A stretch of 64,000 bases of DNA, from contig NBIV01000311.1 in the NCBI GenBank assembly GCA_003194525.1, positions 22,555-86,554 on the forward strand. Reading direction: 5' to 3'. The position numbers and the translations under genes are program-made. This document shows, piece after piece, positions 10,935-21,929 of the stretch. Numbering within the stretch: the stretch's first letter is position 1; each line of letters begins with the position of its first letter. Below the pieces are notes generated by a model. The model saw only the letters and a program-made list of their open reading frames with translations. It ran no database searches and was not told the origin of the DNA. Source of the DNA: Gracilariopsis chorda. Taxonomy: Eukaryota > Rhodophyta > Florideophyceae > Gracilariales > Gracilariaceae.

Positions 10935-11415
10935 TATAGAGCTAAGGTTTGGTTTGTTTCTTGTTGATAGTTGCTTTGGTTTTTGTTTTGTCGTAGTCGG
11001 TCTGGTTATTGTACTCGTTAGTGATTACGGAGGAAAGCCATGCACGTTTCTAGACTCTCAGTACTTATAGGCAACGCTCTTCTATCGTGGATTGTTATTC
11101 CTACCCCAAAACCATATTTCAGTCTATTCATGAATTCTTGATATTGTCTTCCTGGTTTAATAGTCAGAATGTTCATTTCTTTCTCATGCACTATATCGGC
11201 GTACGGGGAGTATATTACAAACTTTTTGAAGGTTCAGCAACAGTGGATCATACAAAAACACAATAAAAGATTGTACCGAACGTAGCTCCACAAAAAACGT
11301 TAAAAACATTAATCGTAGGCGCAATGCGTGGTTCAAAAGCGAAAGCATAGGCGCAGCAGAGACTAACGTGCACTTTGACCCTTCTTCTCCGCTCGCGGCC
11401 GCTTGAATGCAGTGT

Positions 11416-12452
11416 CTGCTTACACGGGCTCTATCGAAGGCTGCCACAACCCTCAGAACTTTATTGTACGCAGGTGCTGTGACTGGCACAAAAGCACCTT
11501 TAAAAGCAGGTAATCTTCCGGAACATTTCATCTCACCTATTTGTGTGTCTCGTTCCCTTTTGCTCCAATAACTATTCAACTGCGATTTAGCCATAGAACG
11601 CCAACGAAATTCTTGAGGCGTTCCGCATGTCTCATAGAAGCAATGAAGTTGCCAGAGCATGTTCAAAAGTTTGAGCGAGCACTGTCACAAGAGGCCACTT
11701 CAATGCTGTCCTTGTATTTCATGTTGTGGTATTCGGCTATGGGCAGCATCTGACAATCTCTCTTTTCAGAATGTATTTCAAGCTCACCTTGTAGATACCA
11801 AAATGCTTATATGACTTTGTTATGATATGCTAGGCCCTAGGAGCGCAAACGCTTGTCCAAACAAGAATAAGAATGTGGAAAAAAGAAAAAGGCGACATTC
11901 GGATCACAAAGATCAAGGAAGCTGTTATATTTTTATCCTACATATGATTGGACATCCAAACTCACATAGGGGGCAGGCTTCATGCCCTCAGAAGCTGACA
12001 CGCTTTGTAGAACAAGGTTTCCGAACCCTTCTTTTCTTCGGAACAACTGTAGGTTATCAAGGATCTTGACCACCGCCTGCTGCTTCAATGAATCAAGCGG
12101 AATGTTCGAGAAGTTACGTTCCGAAGAGATCCATCAGTTCTCGAGACCAAATCTCCACACCAACGACTCCAAAAGCAATCATCAACACCCATAACGTGGC
12201 GAACCATCCTGAAGACTCAATCAAACCGAGCGGGAGAACAAGGATCCACGAATACATAAATATTTTCAGTGATCGCATATGGACGTAAGTAAGTGGCTGG
12301 ATTGGCAGCTCCGATGTCGAACTTGACACTGAGCTGTCAGCGAGTTCGTGAAGCCGAGTCTGACATCACTATTTTATTTTCCGCTTGCACACACCACGCA
12401 ATTTTGAAGCGTCTATAAGGTTGCCTTATAGACGCTATAAGCGTGTCCGCCA
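11416..12452. other. spacer of the large inverted repeat
   Basis: 1037 bp unique to the centre. No supported gene. Two frames (11666 to 11184 minus, 12385 to 12684 plus) begin in the spacer and run into the arms, so they share an arm-encoded end; they look like chance. A 13-bp perfect hairpin lies at 12408-12436, 17 bp from the right arm. Confidence 0.7.
12408..12436. repeat. 13-bp perfect hairpin at the right inner edge of the spacer
   Basis: AGCGTCTATAAGG at 12408-12420, loop TTG, and the exact complement at 12424-12436. It sits 17 bp from the start of the right arm. Confidence 0.8.
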
Positions 12453-12933
12453 ACACTGCATTCAAGCGGCCGCGAGCGGAGAAGAAGGGTCAAAGTGCAC
12501 GTTAGTCTCTGCTGCGCCTATGCTTTCGCTTTTGAACCACGCATTGCGCCTACGATTAATGTTTTTAACGTTTTTTGTGGAGCTACGTTCGGTACAATCT
12601 TTTATTGTGTTTTTGTATGATCCACTGTTGCTGAACCTTCAAAAAGTTTGTAATATACTCCCCGTACGCCGATATAGTGCATGAGAAAGAAATGAACATT
12701 CTGACTATTAAACCAGGAAGACAATATCAAGAATTCATGAATAGACTGAAATATGGTTTTGGGGTAGGAATAACAATCCACGATAGAAGAGCGTTGCCTA
12801 TAAGTACTGAGAGTCTAGAAACGTGCATGGCTTTCCTCCGTAATCACTAACGAGTACAATAACCAGACCGACTACGACAAAACAAAAACCAAAGCAACTA
12901 TCAACAAGAAACAAACCAAACCTTAGCTCTATA

Positions 12934-14323
12934 ATGTCGTCACAAAATAATTCTCAGCACAGCAACTCTCGGGGAAGCCGCTCGGAAAGCAGTAGAGATC
13001 GAACAAGGCGTTCCCGCAACCAATTAAATACCATGAGACCTACAAGTTCCGAAGATGCACCAGTTTGCGAAAGGATTGAACCTAGGGCAGCACATATCCC
13101 ACACGCCTCGCAGCAAACTAGCTCTCGTAGCAACTCTCAGGGGAGCCGCTCGGGCAGCAGCACACAAAGAAGAGAGCGGTCCCGACAATGGGGCAAATCT
13201 ATGGTTGAACTTCTAGGTAACATGAGCCCCGGCACTTTGGCAGCCCATACAACTATCGATGCTGCGGAAGCACAAAACATGGTGCACCCATCTTTATTTG
13301 ATTTCGTAGGAGAGCCAATTGAGCTTCCTCCCAGTGTGGGATCTTCTGGTGGCCTAGGTCCATCTAGGGCAAGAAGAACGCCTGCATCTTCCAGTGGCGC
13401 AGGACCATCTATGGCAGGATATGCGCAACCTGCATCTTCCAGTGGTGCAGGTCCATCTAGGGCAAGAAGAACGCCTGCATCTTCCAGTGGCGCAGGACCA
13501 TCTATGGCAGGATATGCGCAACCTGCATCTTCCAGTGGCGCAGGACCATCTATGGCAGGATCTATGGCAGATTGCGCAACCTGCATCTTCCAGTGGCGCA
13601 GGACCATCTATGGCCGGATGTGCGCAACCTGCATCTTCCAACGTGGCTGGTCAATCTACCGAAAGATGGGCACAACGTCCATCTACTAGTCGCGCAGGTC
13701 CGCCTACAGCAGTCACAGCACAGGCGTCCAGTTCAGGCAAACGACCAGCGTTTTTCCTCGGGACAGCAGAAGAACAGGGACGCAAGACATCTCGGACTAA
13801 TGCCTGTAGGAAGTGCTCGCGCAGATTTAACACCTACATGGACGCTTCAGCTCACCAGCAGATCTGTAGAAAAGAACACACTTGCGATCAATGTGGCTAT
13901 AAGACACCCTTTAAGGCATTAATGGATCGCCACATGAGGTCGCATCCGGAAAGACATGAATGTTATGAATGTAAGAGAGTGTTTGCCACGCGCTATGCTC
14001 TGACCAGTCACCTTCGTGCACAGCATGGAAACCAGAACCCACCACAACGTTTCACCTGCGAGCAATGCGGCAACACGTATGGGCGTGCAAGAAGCATGCA
14101 TAGGCATATTGCGAAAGCACATTCAGATTCGACTTCACCATTTCAATGCCCGCACTGTCCCGTTGCGCATTCTTCAGCCCGAGGTTTGAATACTCACATT
14201 TCCAGAGTACATCCTGAGTCACGGGGTACACAGAGTTTTACATGCGACATTTGTGGCAGCAAGTATTCAAGAGCTCGGGACATGGAGAGGCATAAGCGTG
14301 TATCTCATGGTAACACCAACTGA
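12934..14323 (+). pseudogene. C2H2 zinc-finger gene, frameshifted twin
   Basis: Head-to-head duplicate of the gene at 9507-10934, with the same ATG context and the same six fingers downstream. Inside the 16-residue repeat tract this copy is 38 bp shorter. It has lost one 48-bp unit and gained a 10-bp duplication of TCTATGGCAG near 13561-13570. The net change shifts the frame, so translation from 12934 ends after 251 residues, before any finger. The finger region stays open in the other frame to 14323. Apart from this slip the copies are nearly identical, so inactivation followed the duplication or happened during it. Confidence 0.85.
13376..13640 (+). repeat. 48-bp coding minisatellite, contracted and slipped copy
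   Basis: Counterpart of the left-arm minisatellite with one unit fewer and a 10-bp slip duplication at about 13561-13570 that breaks the reading frame. Confidence 0.8.
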
Positions 14324-15244
14324 TTCCACAGGATGTACTTAGATAACAGTGCTGTAGACGAAGAAAGATTATGAATGAATCGGATAGTTGTGTGCTAGTA
14401 CTCTGGCTTAGAAAAGTGGACGAGTAATTGTTCCCCAGTGATTGTTAACGTAGAGAAAATTAGCGCCATGCAGCATCCTTCTCAAATTTGCAAAAGACTG
14501 ATTCTCTGCAGTATTGATGTTTGCACGTTGTACTAACGCTGAAAACAAATAGGATCCTTACTATGAAACCCCGATGAGTTTGCTACTCTAGGTAAACTCT
14601 GACAAGAAACTGTTTTTGTAAAACTATGTTTCTACCACTTGCTATTGCCTGGGTACCCAATCAAGAACAAGTGATAGAAGAATAATGGTATGGAATCTAC
14701 AAGAATGCATAGCTAATGTTTCAAACTATGCAGTGAGACAAGACAAAGCTTTCTGACAGGTGCTTTGGTAGTCTGTATAACAAGAGTGAATGTTTTCTTC
14801 ATCTTCTCTCCTTTCTAAGCTCATATGTCTTTACTATTTGGGGTATGTTGAAGAGAAACAGAGCAAACAAATTCTCAATTACTCCTGAGCTTCGTTCAGT
14901 GGCAATGTTTAATAACTGCTCCGGTTTTTTTAGGTGCGAGGAAAGGCGTCCGTAACGAGAAAACCAAAAGACGTTTACATTGATTGCCGGTCGAAAGTAG
15001 CTTTCTGGCAGAACTATAAAATCAAGTACAGTGCTTTCAAAGAGAATGTTGCCCTCCAGGGCGCGATAGGCTGGTGTTCGGATAAGACACGGAAGCCCTT
15101 CTTTTGGGCGGCAAAAATCAATCTTTTTGGGTGTTCAAGATGATGACAGACATAGAAACTGTATGACAAAAAAGCAAAACTTATTGTCCGCCTTCAGGCT
15201 GTTACCAAGCGACAGATCTTTTATTTTTGGAAAAGGGAGCTGTA

Positions 15245-17083
15245 AGACTGGAAAAGGAAATGAAGAAGCCGTGGAACATGTTGAGTCGGAAAATCTCTTT
15301 GATGATCTGTTCTCTGGAATGGAAGAACTGAACATGAAAGATTCTGTTGCTGCAGCAGATTTCGATGACGAAACCAACGTTCTTGAAGCGCCACTGAATA
15401 CTCTTCAGCAGCATCTGATACTAATGTTGACCAAGCCCGCAGAGGGTCCTTTCGTCAGCGATCCGCTCTGCAACGGTATTCGCCAGAAACTTCTATGGTA
15501 AACTACATGTTAGGGGTTACAGAAGATGACTTGCCACAAACCTTTGAGCAAGCTATGAGCTCCTGTGAGCGGAGGGAATGTTGGTCAGCAATGAACATTG
15601 AAGTGAACAGTTTGGGGGAAAACAATGTTATTGAACTTCTTACGTGTCATCCCAGTGTTGTACCAATTGACTGCCGCTGGGTCTTGGATTGGAAGCGCAA
15701 TTATAACGGAGTTATCACATGGCTTAATGAGCAAATTGTGACCAAGAGCTTTGTGCAAAAATTCGGAATTCATTAAAATGAAATTTTTTCCCATGTCGTG
15801 AAGTATGCAACTGTGCGACTAGTCTTATCCATCATCGTTGACCAACGATTGGAGTTCATTTGCTTGGATATCAATGCTGCTTTCCTGTACGGGCGTGTTG
15901 ATGAGGAGGTACAAATGCAAAATAGTCCCGGTTGTGAGGAACGAGAGCGAGAGAGGGATGTGTGCAGGCTCAAGCGTGCTAGTTATAGATTGAAGCATGT
16001 ATCAAGAGCTTTCCGGAAATCCACTCATTCCATCTTGCTCGAGTTTGGCTTCCAGTGCTGTCACAAAGATCCAGCACTTTATTTCATTCGCCTTGCTTCT
16101 TACTTGTTGATATTAGTCCTTTTTGTTGATGATGTGCGGGTGGCCTTTGGCGATGTGGCGGTTTTGCAGAAGATGGTATCTTTCCTTGAAAATCATATCG
16201 ATCTTCCAGAGGAAAAGAACGATGGTAAGTTCTTTGGAATGAAGGTGGTTAGAAGCGAGAAGAATAAACTGAAGGTGTACAACGCGAGCATGGTTGGTCA
16301 TCTCTTGCACCAGTTTGACACGGAAGGATTTGGAACAATAAAGACTCCCATGATGCGTCACCGCGCGCTGAGCTCAATCACTTACGAGAATGAAGACCAC
16401 TATCCATTCAAAAAGCTTATCGTTGCACTGATATATCTTTCCAACACTTGCCTATCGAATATTTCCTTTGCCGTCAGCTACTTGACTCGCTCTATGGAGA
16501 GGTTCACTACCCAACATTGGAAGGCAGCAAAGAGTGTTTCGAGTTATATGAAAGGAACCCAGAATATTGTGTTTTTGTTTTCAATTCACGAAAGCAAAAT
16601 GTTTGGGTTCTCAGATTCTGCTTTTGCGGGCGATATAGTTGACCGCAAGTTTACGGGTGATTTCTCTTTTTCTCTTTCACTAACTCTAATGCAGCTGTGA
16701 GCTGGAGATCCTAGAAGAAAATCCTTGGAGCTAAATATACCATTGAGGCCAAATTTATCTCAATCTCTTATGCAGTTTGAGAAGCTCTATGGCTGGTATC
16801 CATCATGAGTGAACTTGGTTTGTGGAAGGGGAAAACCATGGTTATTGGTTGTGACAATCAAGACCCAATTCGTGTGATCAGTAATACGACGTGCAGTGAG
16901 CGCACGAAACATATTGCTGTACGCTTTCACTTTCTTCTTGCTCATGTGGAACGTCGGGATGTTATTCTGGAGTATGCTGAGACAAATTCAATGACTGCAG
17001 ATGTTCTGACAAAGCCATTGAACCCCATAATACACAAAAAGTGTTGCAAGGACATGGAACCTTATATTGACCAGAGGATATAG
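15245..17083 (+). pseudogene. decayed copia Pol remnant (pre-RT, RT, RNase H)
   Basis: Plus-strand remnant related to, but clearly diverged from, the copia polyprotein at 1727-5734. Shared landmarks are LFDDL before RT, PQTFEQAM, VVPIDCRW, KYATVRLVLSIIVDQ, a FVDD catalytic motif, ALIYLSNTC, and the RNase H end GCDNQ and MTADVLTKPL. The frame changes near 15495, has an in-frame TAA at 15774-15776, and changes again between 16700 and 16805. Gag, protease and integrase are absent; similarity begins about 70 bp after the inverted-repeat arm. A related decayed LTR follows at 17096. Confidence 0.85.
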
Positions 17084-17095
17084 AATGCGTAAAAC

Positions 17096-17310
17096 TGATC
17101 TTGACATTGAATTATTTCCGTTAGTATTTACATTCTATACTTGCTGTTTACTAGTTTACTGATAGCAAATCCTCAGCAAACTATGATGATGCTTGATAGA
17201 TATCCACGTGATGGTGGAGGTGGCATATTTAAGGCTTATCAGGTACATATCTAACGCACATTCTCAATGTCCATGTGATGCGCTCTTGGTGCATTATAGA
17301 TGCCCCATAG
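17096..17310 (+). repeat. decayed copia 3' LTR
   Basis: It starts TGATCTTGACATTGAATT 12 bases after the remnant's stop codon and contains TATTTACATTCTATAC and CTGTTTAC in the same order as the LTR at 1503-1714. A TATTTAAG sequence takes the TATA position. The far end is not sharply visible. Confidence 0.6.
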
Positions 17311-17970
17311 ATAAGCGTAAAACATACCGATATGCATATATTGTATGCACACATGATATGAGAAAGATGTGCAATAATATATCCCATGGACGTTCACTTT
17401 TCAGGCGCATCCGAAAGTAATCTTTGAAATGTCCAAGAAGTGTCTATCGGACATATGATTGCAAAGGTAAAAGAAACATAATACCAGTCTTTCCATACAT
17501 CTCTGGGAAATCTATTGTGGTACAGGTAGTATCCAGAAACTCTGTCGGTAAGCAATCACGCATCAATATATTTTACAAGAGTCACGTTGAATTGTTCGGT
17601 TAATTAATAGTATCTAGTAGATATTTTGTGCAAGTCTAAAGTTCATAAAGTTCTATATAAAGGTAAGTCTGATGCTCCATTAGAAAAGAATGATCAAGCT
17701 CATCGTTCAATTCTAACAAAAGAGAAGCAGAATATTTTACTTCTTTGAACTTTAAGCGTGTTAGAATCAAGAAAAAAGTAAGGATGAAGATATTGAAAAG
17801 ACTGCTACACGATATGGGCAATTTGAGTACTTATTTCTACCACTTTGACTAACTGGCCCACCAGCTTGATATCAATTTTTAAGGGATATATTTCTTAGCG
17901 CATATGTGGACAATTTTGCCATGGTATAATTAGTGAAAATTTGGTACACGGCAAAAAGAAACATCTCGTG
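17311..17970. other. AT-rich non-coding stretch
   Basis: No gene or repeat recognised. Its last five bases, TCGTG, form one half of the gypsy target duplication. Confidence 0.6.
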
Positions 17971-19029
17971 TGTGGGCGCCATCACGAGACGGTGACGCAG
18001 GGGGCCAAAACGTTGTAATAATAAAAGCCAAAAGGGTACTCTTCGTAGCTAAAAGCCCCAAAACAAGTTGAAAACAGTGGGATCAAAAGAACTAAACCCA
18101 CTCGATGAAATATAACAACACTAGGGAGAGCAAGAGGCTCAATCCCCAAATAAAACTTCTTAACTTCTTTGTTAAAACGGCGCGCAACCCAAGAATTATG
18201 TCAAGGATCACTAAGGGTCAGACCCTCGGCTTCCGGTCAGACACTCCGGATGTGAAGTGGATTCTGCAGCCTACCTACCTCTGCACTAACCAGAAGCAGG
18301 CGCATACAATCCTTACAGGGCTTCCCGAGGAGAGCTACTAACAGCGGGATATGCTTTCACTCTATACCCAAGCTGGCCCTTTGCAGGAAAGGTTGCAGGG
18401 CACGTCGCCTGCGGATAGCTTCCCGTCAAGTACTTCCGTCCGGAAATCACCAGGTCTTTCGACCGACACCGTTATCCGAGCAAAGCTCCGGTGGGGCTCA
18501 CAGACGACAGAAACACCTTTGGTACACACTACCCGTCTCCCGTCCACGCCTAAGGCGCTTCAACCGGTCTTAGCGACGGTACTTCCCCACCCTATTGGAC
18601 AACTAGCGGCATACGCCTCACTAGAAGCCCTTTATCCAGTGGCGAACGCCTCACTGGTTGTTGATGATAGTTGAAGTGGCTGAAGGTTGATAGGGAGTGG
18701 GGCTTAGATGTTGGTTGATTGTTGAGGTGAGTTCAGACCGAAGTCCGAAGCTCAGAACCTCTTTTTATAGTGTTTAGAGGCACTACAAACGAGCCAAATA
18801 CGCATTTCTACTTGCTAGTTACTCATGTGTGCGTCAAGGTTACTCCATTGGCTTCTAGAGACCTCTGGAGCTGCACAATAACCAATAATAAAGCGACAAT
18901 TCGCGCCAGCATCACTAAAATACTGTAGTCTTTGCTGGGCCAACAAAGCGTGCTGCTAGACACTACTGGAACATTCTACACGTGTGTTCCAGCAATGTCT
19001 GGCACATTCCGCAACATTCGCGACCGACA
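17971..19029 (-). repeat. gypsy 3' LTR
   Basis: Partner of 23646-24704, differing at about three bases including one near 18174 and one near 18033. A weak purine-rich tract (AGGTTGGGGTTG) precedes it at 19041-19030. Confidence 0.95.
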
Positions 19030-19073
19030 CAACCCCAACCTCAAGGGTTGCCACGCCGCGGCAACCTGAAAAC

Positions 19074-21929
19074 CTAACCTTCCATCGGGCGCGCAATATA
19101 CTTCTTCAAACGACGGGCGTGTATTCCATGGCGAGTGTACCGGTTGTGTGGAGAAACCAACGTGTACCTTGGATGGTGAGCCCTCACCACACGACATGGG
19201 CCAAAGTACTTAGAGGAAAAAGCAGGCCATTTCACGGTAGTGTTCAGGGCCTTTCCACGAGCCACAAGGACCAGATCACCGACTTCAAACTTCGTAATGG
19301 AGACTGCATCGACTTCCTTCAAAGGCCTCAGAGCAGAACGTTTAGCTCTATGATTCCTTGATGCGAGCAGCTCCACTGAGCGGAACCGGTCGGAGGAGTC
19401 CCCAACTCGTGCCACGACACCACCTTCATCGGAGGTCATACGTGGTTTGACGCCGTAAAGCAACTCGAACGGAGAGATCCCACTGGCAAGATGTCTGCGC
19501 CGGTATCCGTACAGAACTGAAGGCAGTTGTTCGTCCCAACTTGAACGATTATCCAGAGCTTTCTTTCCTATTGCTCTTTTCAGAGTACCAACCATCCTTT
19601 CAGGTCGGCCATTGGACATGGGGGCGTACGCCAAGACCGTTTTCCATTTGATACCATGGTCCTCCATAAATGAGACGAGCGACTTAGAAGTGAAGCATGT
19701 AGCATTGTCCGACACCGCGATACAAGGGAAACCAAACACGGCAATGATCTCTTTTCTCACGAAGTCTATGACCTCCTGTGACGTAGACCATTTTGTCGCT
19801 ACGGCAGGTGGCCAACCAGTCAAATGCTCAACACAAACCAGAATGAAACGGTTTCCGGATTCGGTAGTCGGAAGAGGACCTGCAAAATCAATCGAGAAGA
19901 CGTCAAAGAGAGAGGAAATGGGAGTCCGAAGGTTGCTGTAATACCTTGGTAGTGGTGCGAGTCTCTGGCATTCGTCACAACTCTTGACGTAGTTGCCGAT
20001 ATCTTCATGCATAGTGGGCCACCAGTATCTCTCAGTGATGAACTTCCTTGTAGTCTTCAAATCCCAGTGTCCAATCTCATCATGAAATGACTTGATAATG
20101 ATCTGTCGCCGACCAATAACAGGAATAACTCGCAGTGCGTTTGGCATCCTTCTGAACAATTTTCCTTCCCAGACCAGGAATTTCTTCGCATTTCGTCGGA
20201 TTGCTTGGCGGAGACGTGCATCAGTCTCATCTGTAGGCAGACCACACAAGAAGCGCGCAATGTTTGCGTAGTATGGTTCAAGACCGGAGAAGTCGTCAGG
20301 CTCAACAGCCATACAAGCAAGGTCGCCTTCATCTTCTAACGGCTCGACCTCGTCTCCGTGAACTATCCTTGACAGATAATCTGCTGCGCCATTCTCCTTG
20401 CCTGCGCGATACACTATTTCAAAGTCATACTCGGCCAGAAATTCTAGCCAGCGAGCTAAGCGTCCATGTATATCGCGCTTCTGAAATGCATATCGTAAAG
20501 CCATATGGTCCGTGATTACCTTGAATGGAACAGACGAGAGTAGATACAATCTGAACTTCTTGAGAGCAAAGATAACTGCCAATGCTTCTCTTTCACATGC
20601 CGAGTAGTTCTTTTCCGCAGCGGTCATAGTACGACTGGCAAACTGCAGAGGATGTATCTTCCCATCTTCCTTTTTCTGAGAGAGAACTGCGCCGAGTGAA
20701 ACACTAGAGGCGTCCGTTTCCACAATGAAAGGCTGCTCGAAGTTTGGAAATGAAAGTACCGGAGGCTCAGTCATCTTTTTCTTCAGATCGTGGAAAGCTT
20801 CTAGCATCTCTCTGGTCCAACGCAGCTTCTTATTCCCCGAGGTAGCACTGTGAAGCACGGCGGAACTCTCAGCAAAGTTTCTGATGAACCTTCGATAGTA
20901 TCCGGCTAGTCCCAGAAAAGATCGTAGTTCCGTAGTGGTGGCAGGAATTGGGGAATCCTGGATCTTAGCAATCTTCTCCTGGTCCACGTGCACTCCATCT
21001 CCGTTGATGACATGGCCTAGAAGAGACACCTCCGATAGTGCAAAGAAACATTTGGACAGTTTGAGCTTCAATCCATGCTTCGCAACCCGACCAATCACAG
21101 CCTTCAAGTGAATCACGTGCTCTCTGAGGCTTCTTGAGAATATGACAACGTCATCAATGTAAACCCGAACGAATGGAAGTCCTCTTAGCACATGATCCAT
21201 CATCCATTGAAAGGTGGAAGGCGCATTCATGAGACCAAATGGCATGACTTCGAACATGAAAGTTCCGTATCTGCACACAAAGGTCGTCATCTCTTTGCAA
21301 TCCTCAGACATCTTGACTTGCCAGTATCCAGAGAACAGGTCGAGCTTAGTGAAGACACAGCAACCTCCAAGTTCGTCAAAGATCTCTTCCATGCGTGGCA
21401 AAGGCCAGCGGTCAGCTTTCATGACTCTGTTCAGCTCTCTGTAATCGACACAAAACCTTGCGCTTCCATCTTTCTTCGAGGCAATGACAATTGGAAACGA
21501 CCAAGCAGAGGCTGAAGGGGTAATGATACCAGCTTCGAGAAGAAGATCAATCTCCATGCGTACGAACTCGTTGTGCTTCGGCGACATCCTCCTGGCTCTG
21601 AAGTAGATTGGTTTGTCAACTGTCAACTCGAAAGAGTGAGAAACAGGCACATCGGCTGGGCGTAAGTCTTTCAATGACCAAGCGATTACATTCGAGTCCT
21701 TCAGACAAGAAACCAAGTCGTCTCTTTCATTCTCTGAAATGTGCGAGAGTTTTGAAAAGAGTAACTTCTCGTGCTGCTCATCGGCAGTGATGTCCAATTG
21801 CGGGATCATTTCGGGAGTCTCGCCATGGTTCTTTTCTGTTAGAGCAACCACGAGTTGTTCGTCATTTTCAGAGGCAGTATCAGAGTCAATAGTGGCGTCA
21901 GAATCTGAAGTGAAGTCGTCGCTATCCGT
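19074..21929 (-). CDS. pol: gypsy Pol (RT, RNase H, integrase), in frame after UAG
   Basis: The same reading frame as gag-protease, open for about 950 codons after the UAG. RT shows FCVDYRELN, FTKLDLFSGYWQ and the catalytic YIDD. RNase H starts FIVETDASS. Integrase has a zinc-binding region (HDEIGH...CDEC) and catalytic D, D, E in SIDFAGP, VSDNATCF and GRPERM. The first internal ATG (21780s) and the codon at 21851 are not needed if the UAG is suppressed. The C-terminus ends in a basic tail at 19074, 44 bp before the 3' LTR. No frameshift or other stop was seen. Confidence 0.9.
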   Translation of the reverse strand, partial: TDSDDFTSDSDATIDSDTASENDEQLVVALTEKNHGETPEMIPQLDITADEQHEKLLFSKLSHISENERDDLVSCLKDSNVIAWSLKDLRPADVPVSHSFELTVDKPIYFRARRMSPKHNEFVRMEIDLLLEAGIITPSASAWSFPIVIASKKDGSARFCVDYRELNRVMKADRWPLPRMEEIFDELGGCCVFTKLDLFSGYWQVKMSEDCKEMTTFVCRYGTFMFEVMPFGLMNAPSTFQWMMDHVLRGLPFVRVYIDDVVIFSRSLREHVIHLKAVIGRVAKHGLKLKLSKCFFALSEVSLLGHVINGDGVHVDQEKIAKIQDSPIPATTTELRSFLGLAGYYRRFIRNFAESSAVLHSATSGNKKLRWTREMLEAFHDLKKKMTEPPVLSFPNFEQPFIVETDASSVSLGAVLSQKKEDGKIHPLQFASRTMTAAEKNYSACEREALAVIFALKKFRLYLLSSVPFKVITDHMALRYAFQKRDIHGRLARWLEFLAEYDFEIVYRAGKENGAADYLSRIVHGDEVEPLEDEGDLACMAVEPDDFSGLEPYYANIARFLCGLPTDETDARLRQAIRRNAKKFLVWEGKLFRRMPNALRVIPVIGRRQIIIKSFHDEIGHWDLKTTRKFITERYWWPTMHEDIGNYVKSCDECQRLAPLPRYYSNLRTPISSLFDVFSIDFAGPLPTTESGNRFILVCVEHLTGWPPAVATKWSTSQEVIDFVRKEIIAVFGFPCIAVSDNATCFTSKSLVSFMEDHGIKWKTVLAYAPMSNGRPERMVGTLKRAIGKKALDNRSSWDEQLPSVLYGYRRRHLASGISPFELLYGVKPRMTSDEGGVVARVGDSSDRFRSVELLASRNHRAKRSALRPLKEVDAVSITKFEVGDLVLVARGKALNTTVKWPAFSSKYFGPCRVVRAHHPRYTLVSPHNRYTRHGIHARRLKKYIARPMEG

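Larger units (their letters stand above)
8665..11415. repeat. left arm of large inverted repeat
   Basis: Reverse complement of 12453-15178 at very high identity. Paired coordinates add to 23868 on the inner side, for example the zinc-finger starts 10934 and 12934. Beyond the zinc-finger repeat tract they add to 23830, because the right arm is 38 bp shorter there. The inner end is sharp at 11415. The outer end frays between about 8665 and 8710. Confidence 0.93.
12453..15178. repeat. right arm of large inverted repeat
   Basis: Inverted copy of 8665-11415. Similarity starts sharply at 12453 (ACACTGCATTC). At the outer end it is near-exact to about 15090, then imperfect to about 15130, and a short further match (AGAAACTGTATGACAAA) extends to about 15178 after a small insertion. 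It ends within 70 bp of a decayed copia fragment. Confidence 0.93.

Noticed and set aside
11184-12684. Two frames sharing a C-terminus across the inverted-repeat spacer (11184-11666 minus, 12385-12684 plus)
   Set aside because: The shared part is simply the duplicated arm. The unique starts lie in unrelated spacer sequence and match nothing.
18105-18674. Open frames inside the gypsy LTRs (also 23780-24349)
   Set aside because: They run opposite to the element, are short, and repeat only because the LTR is repeated.
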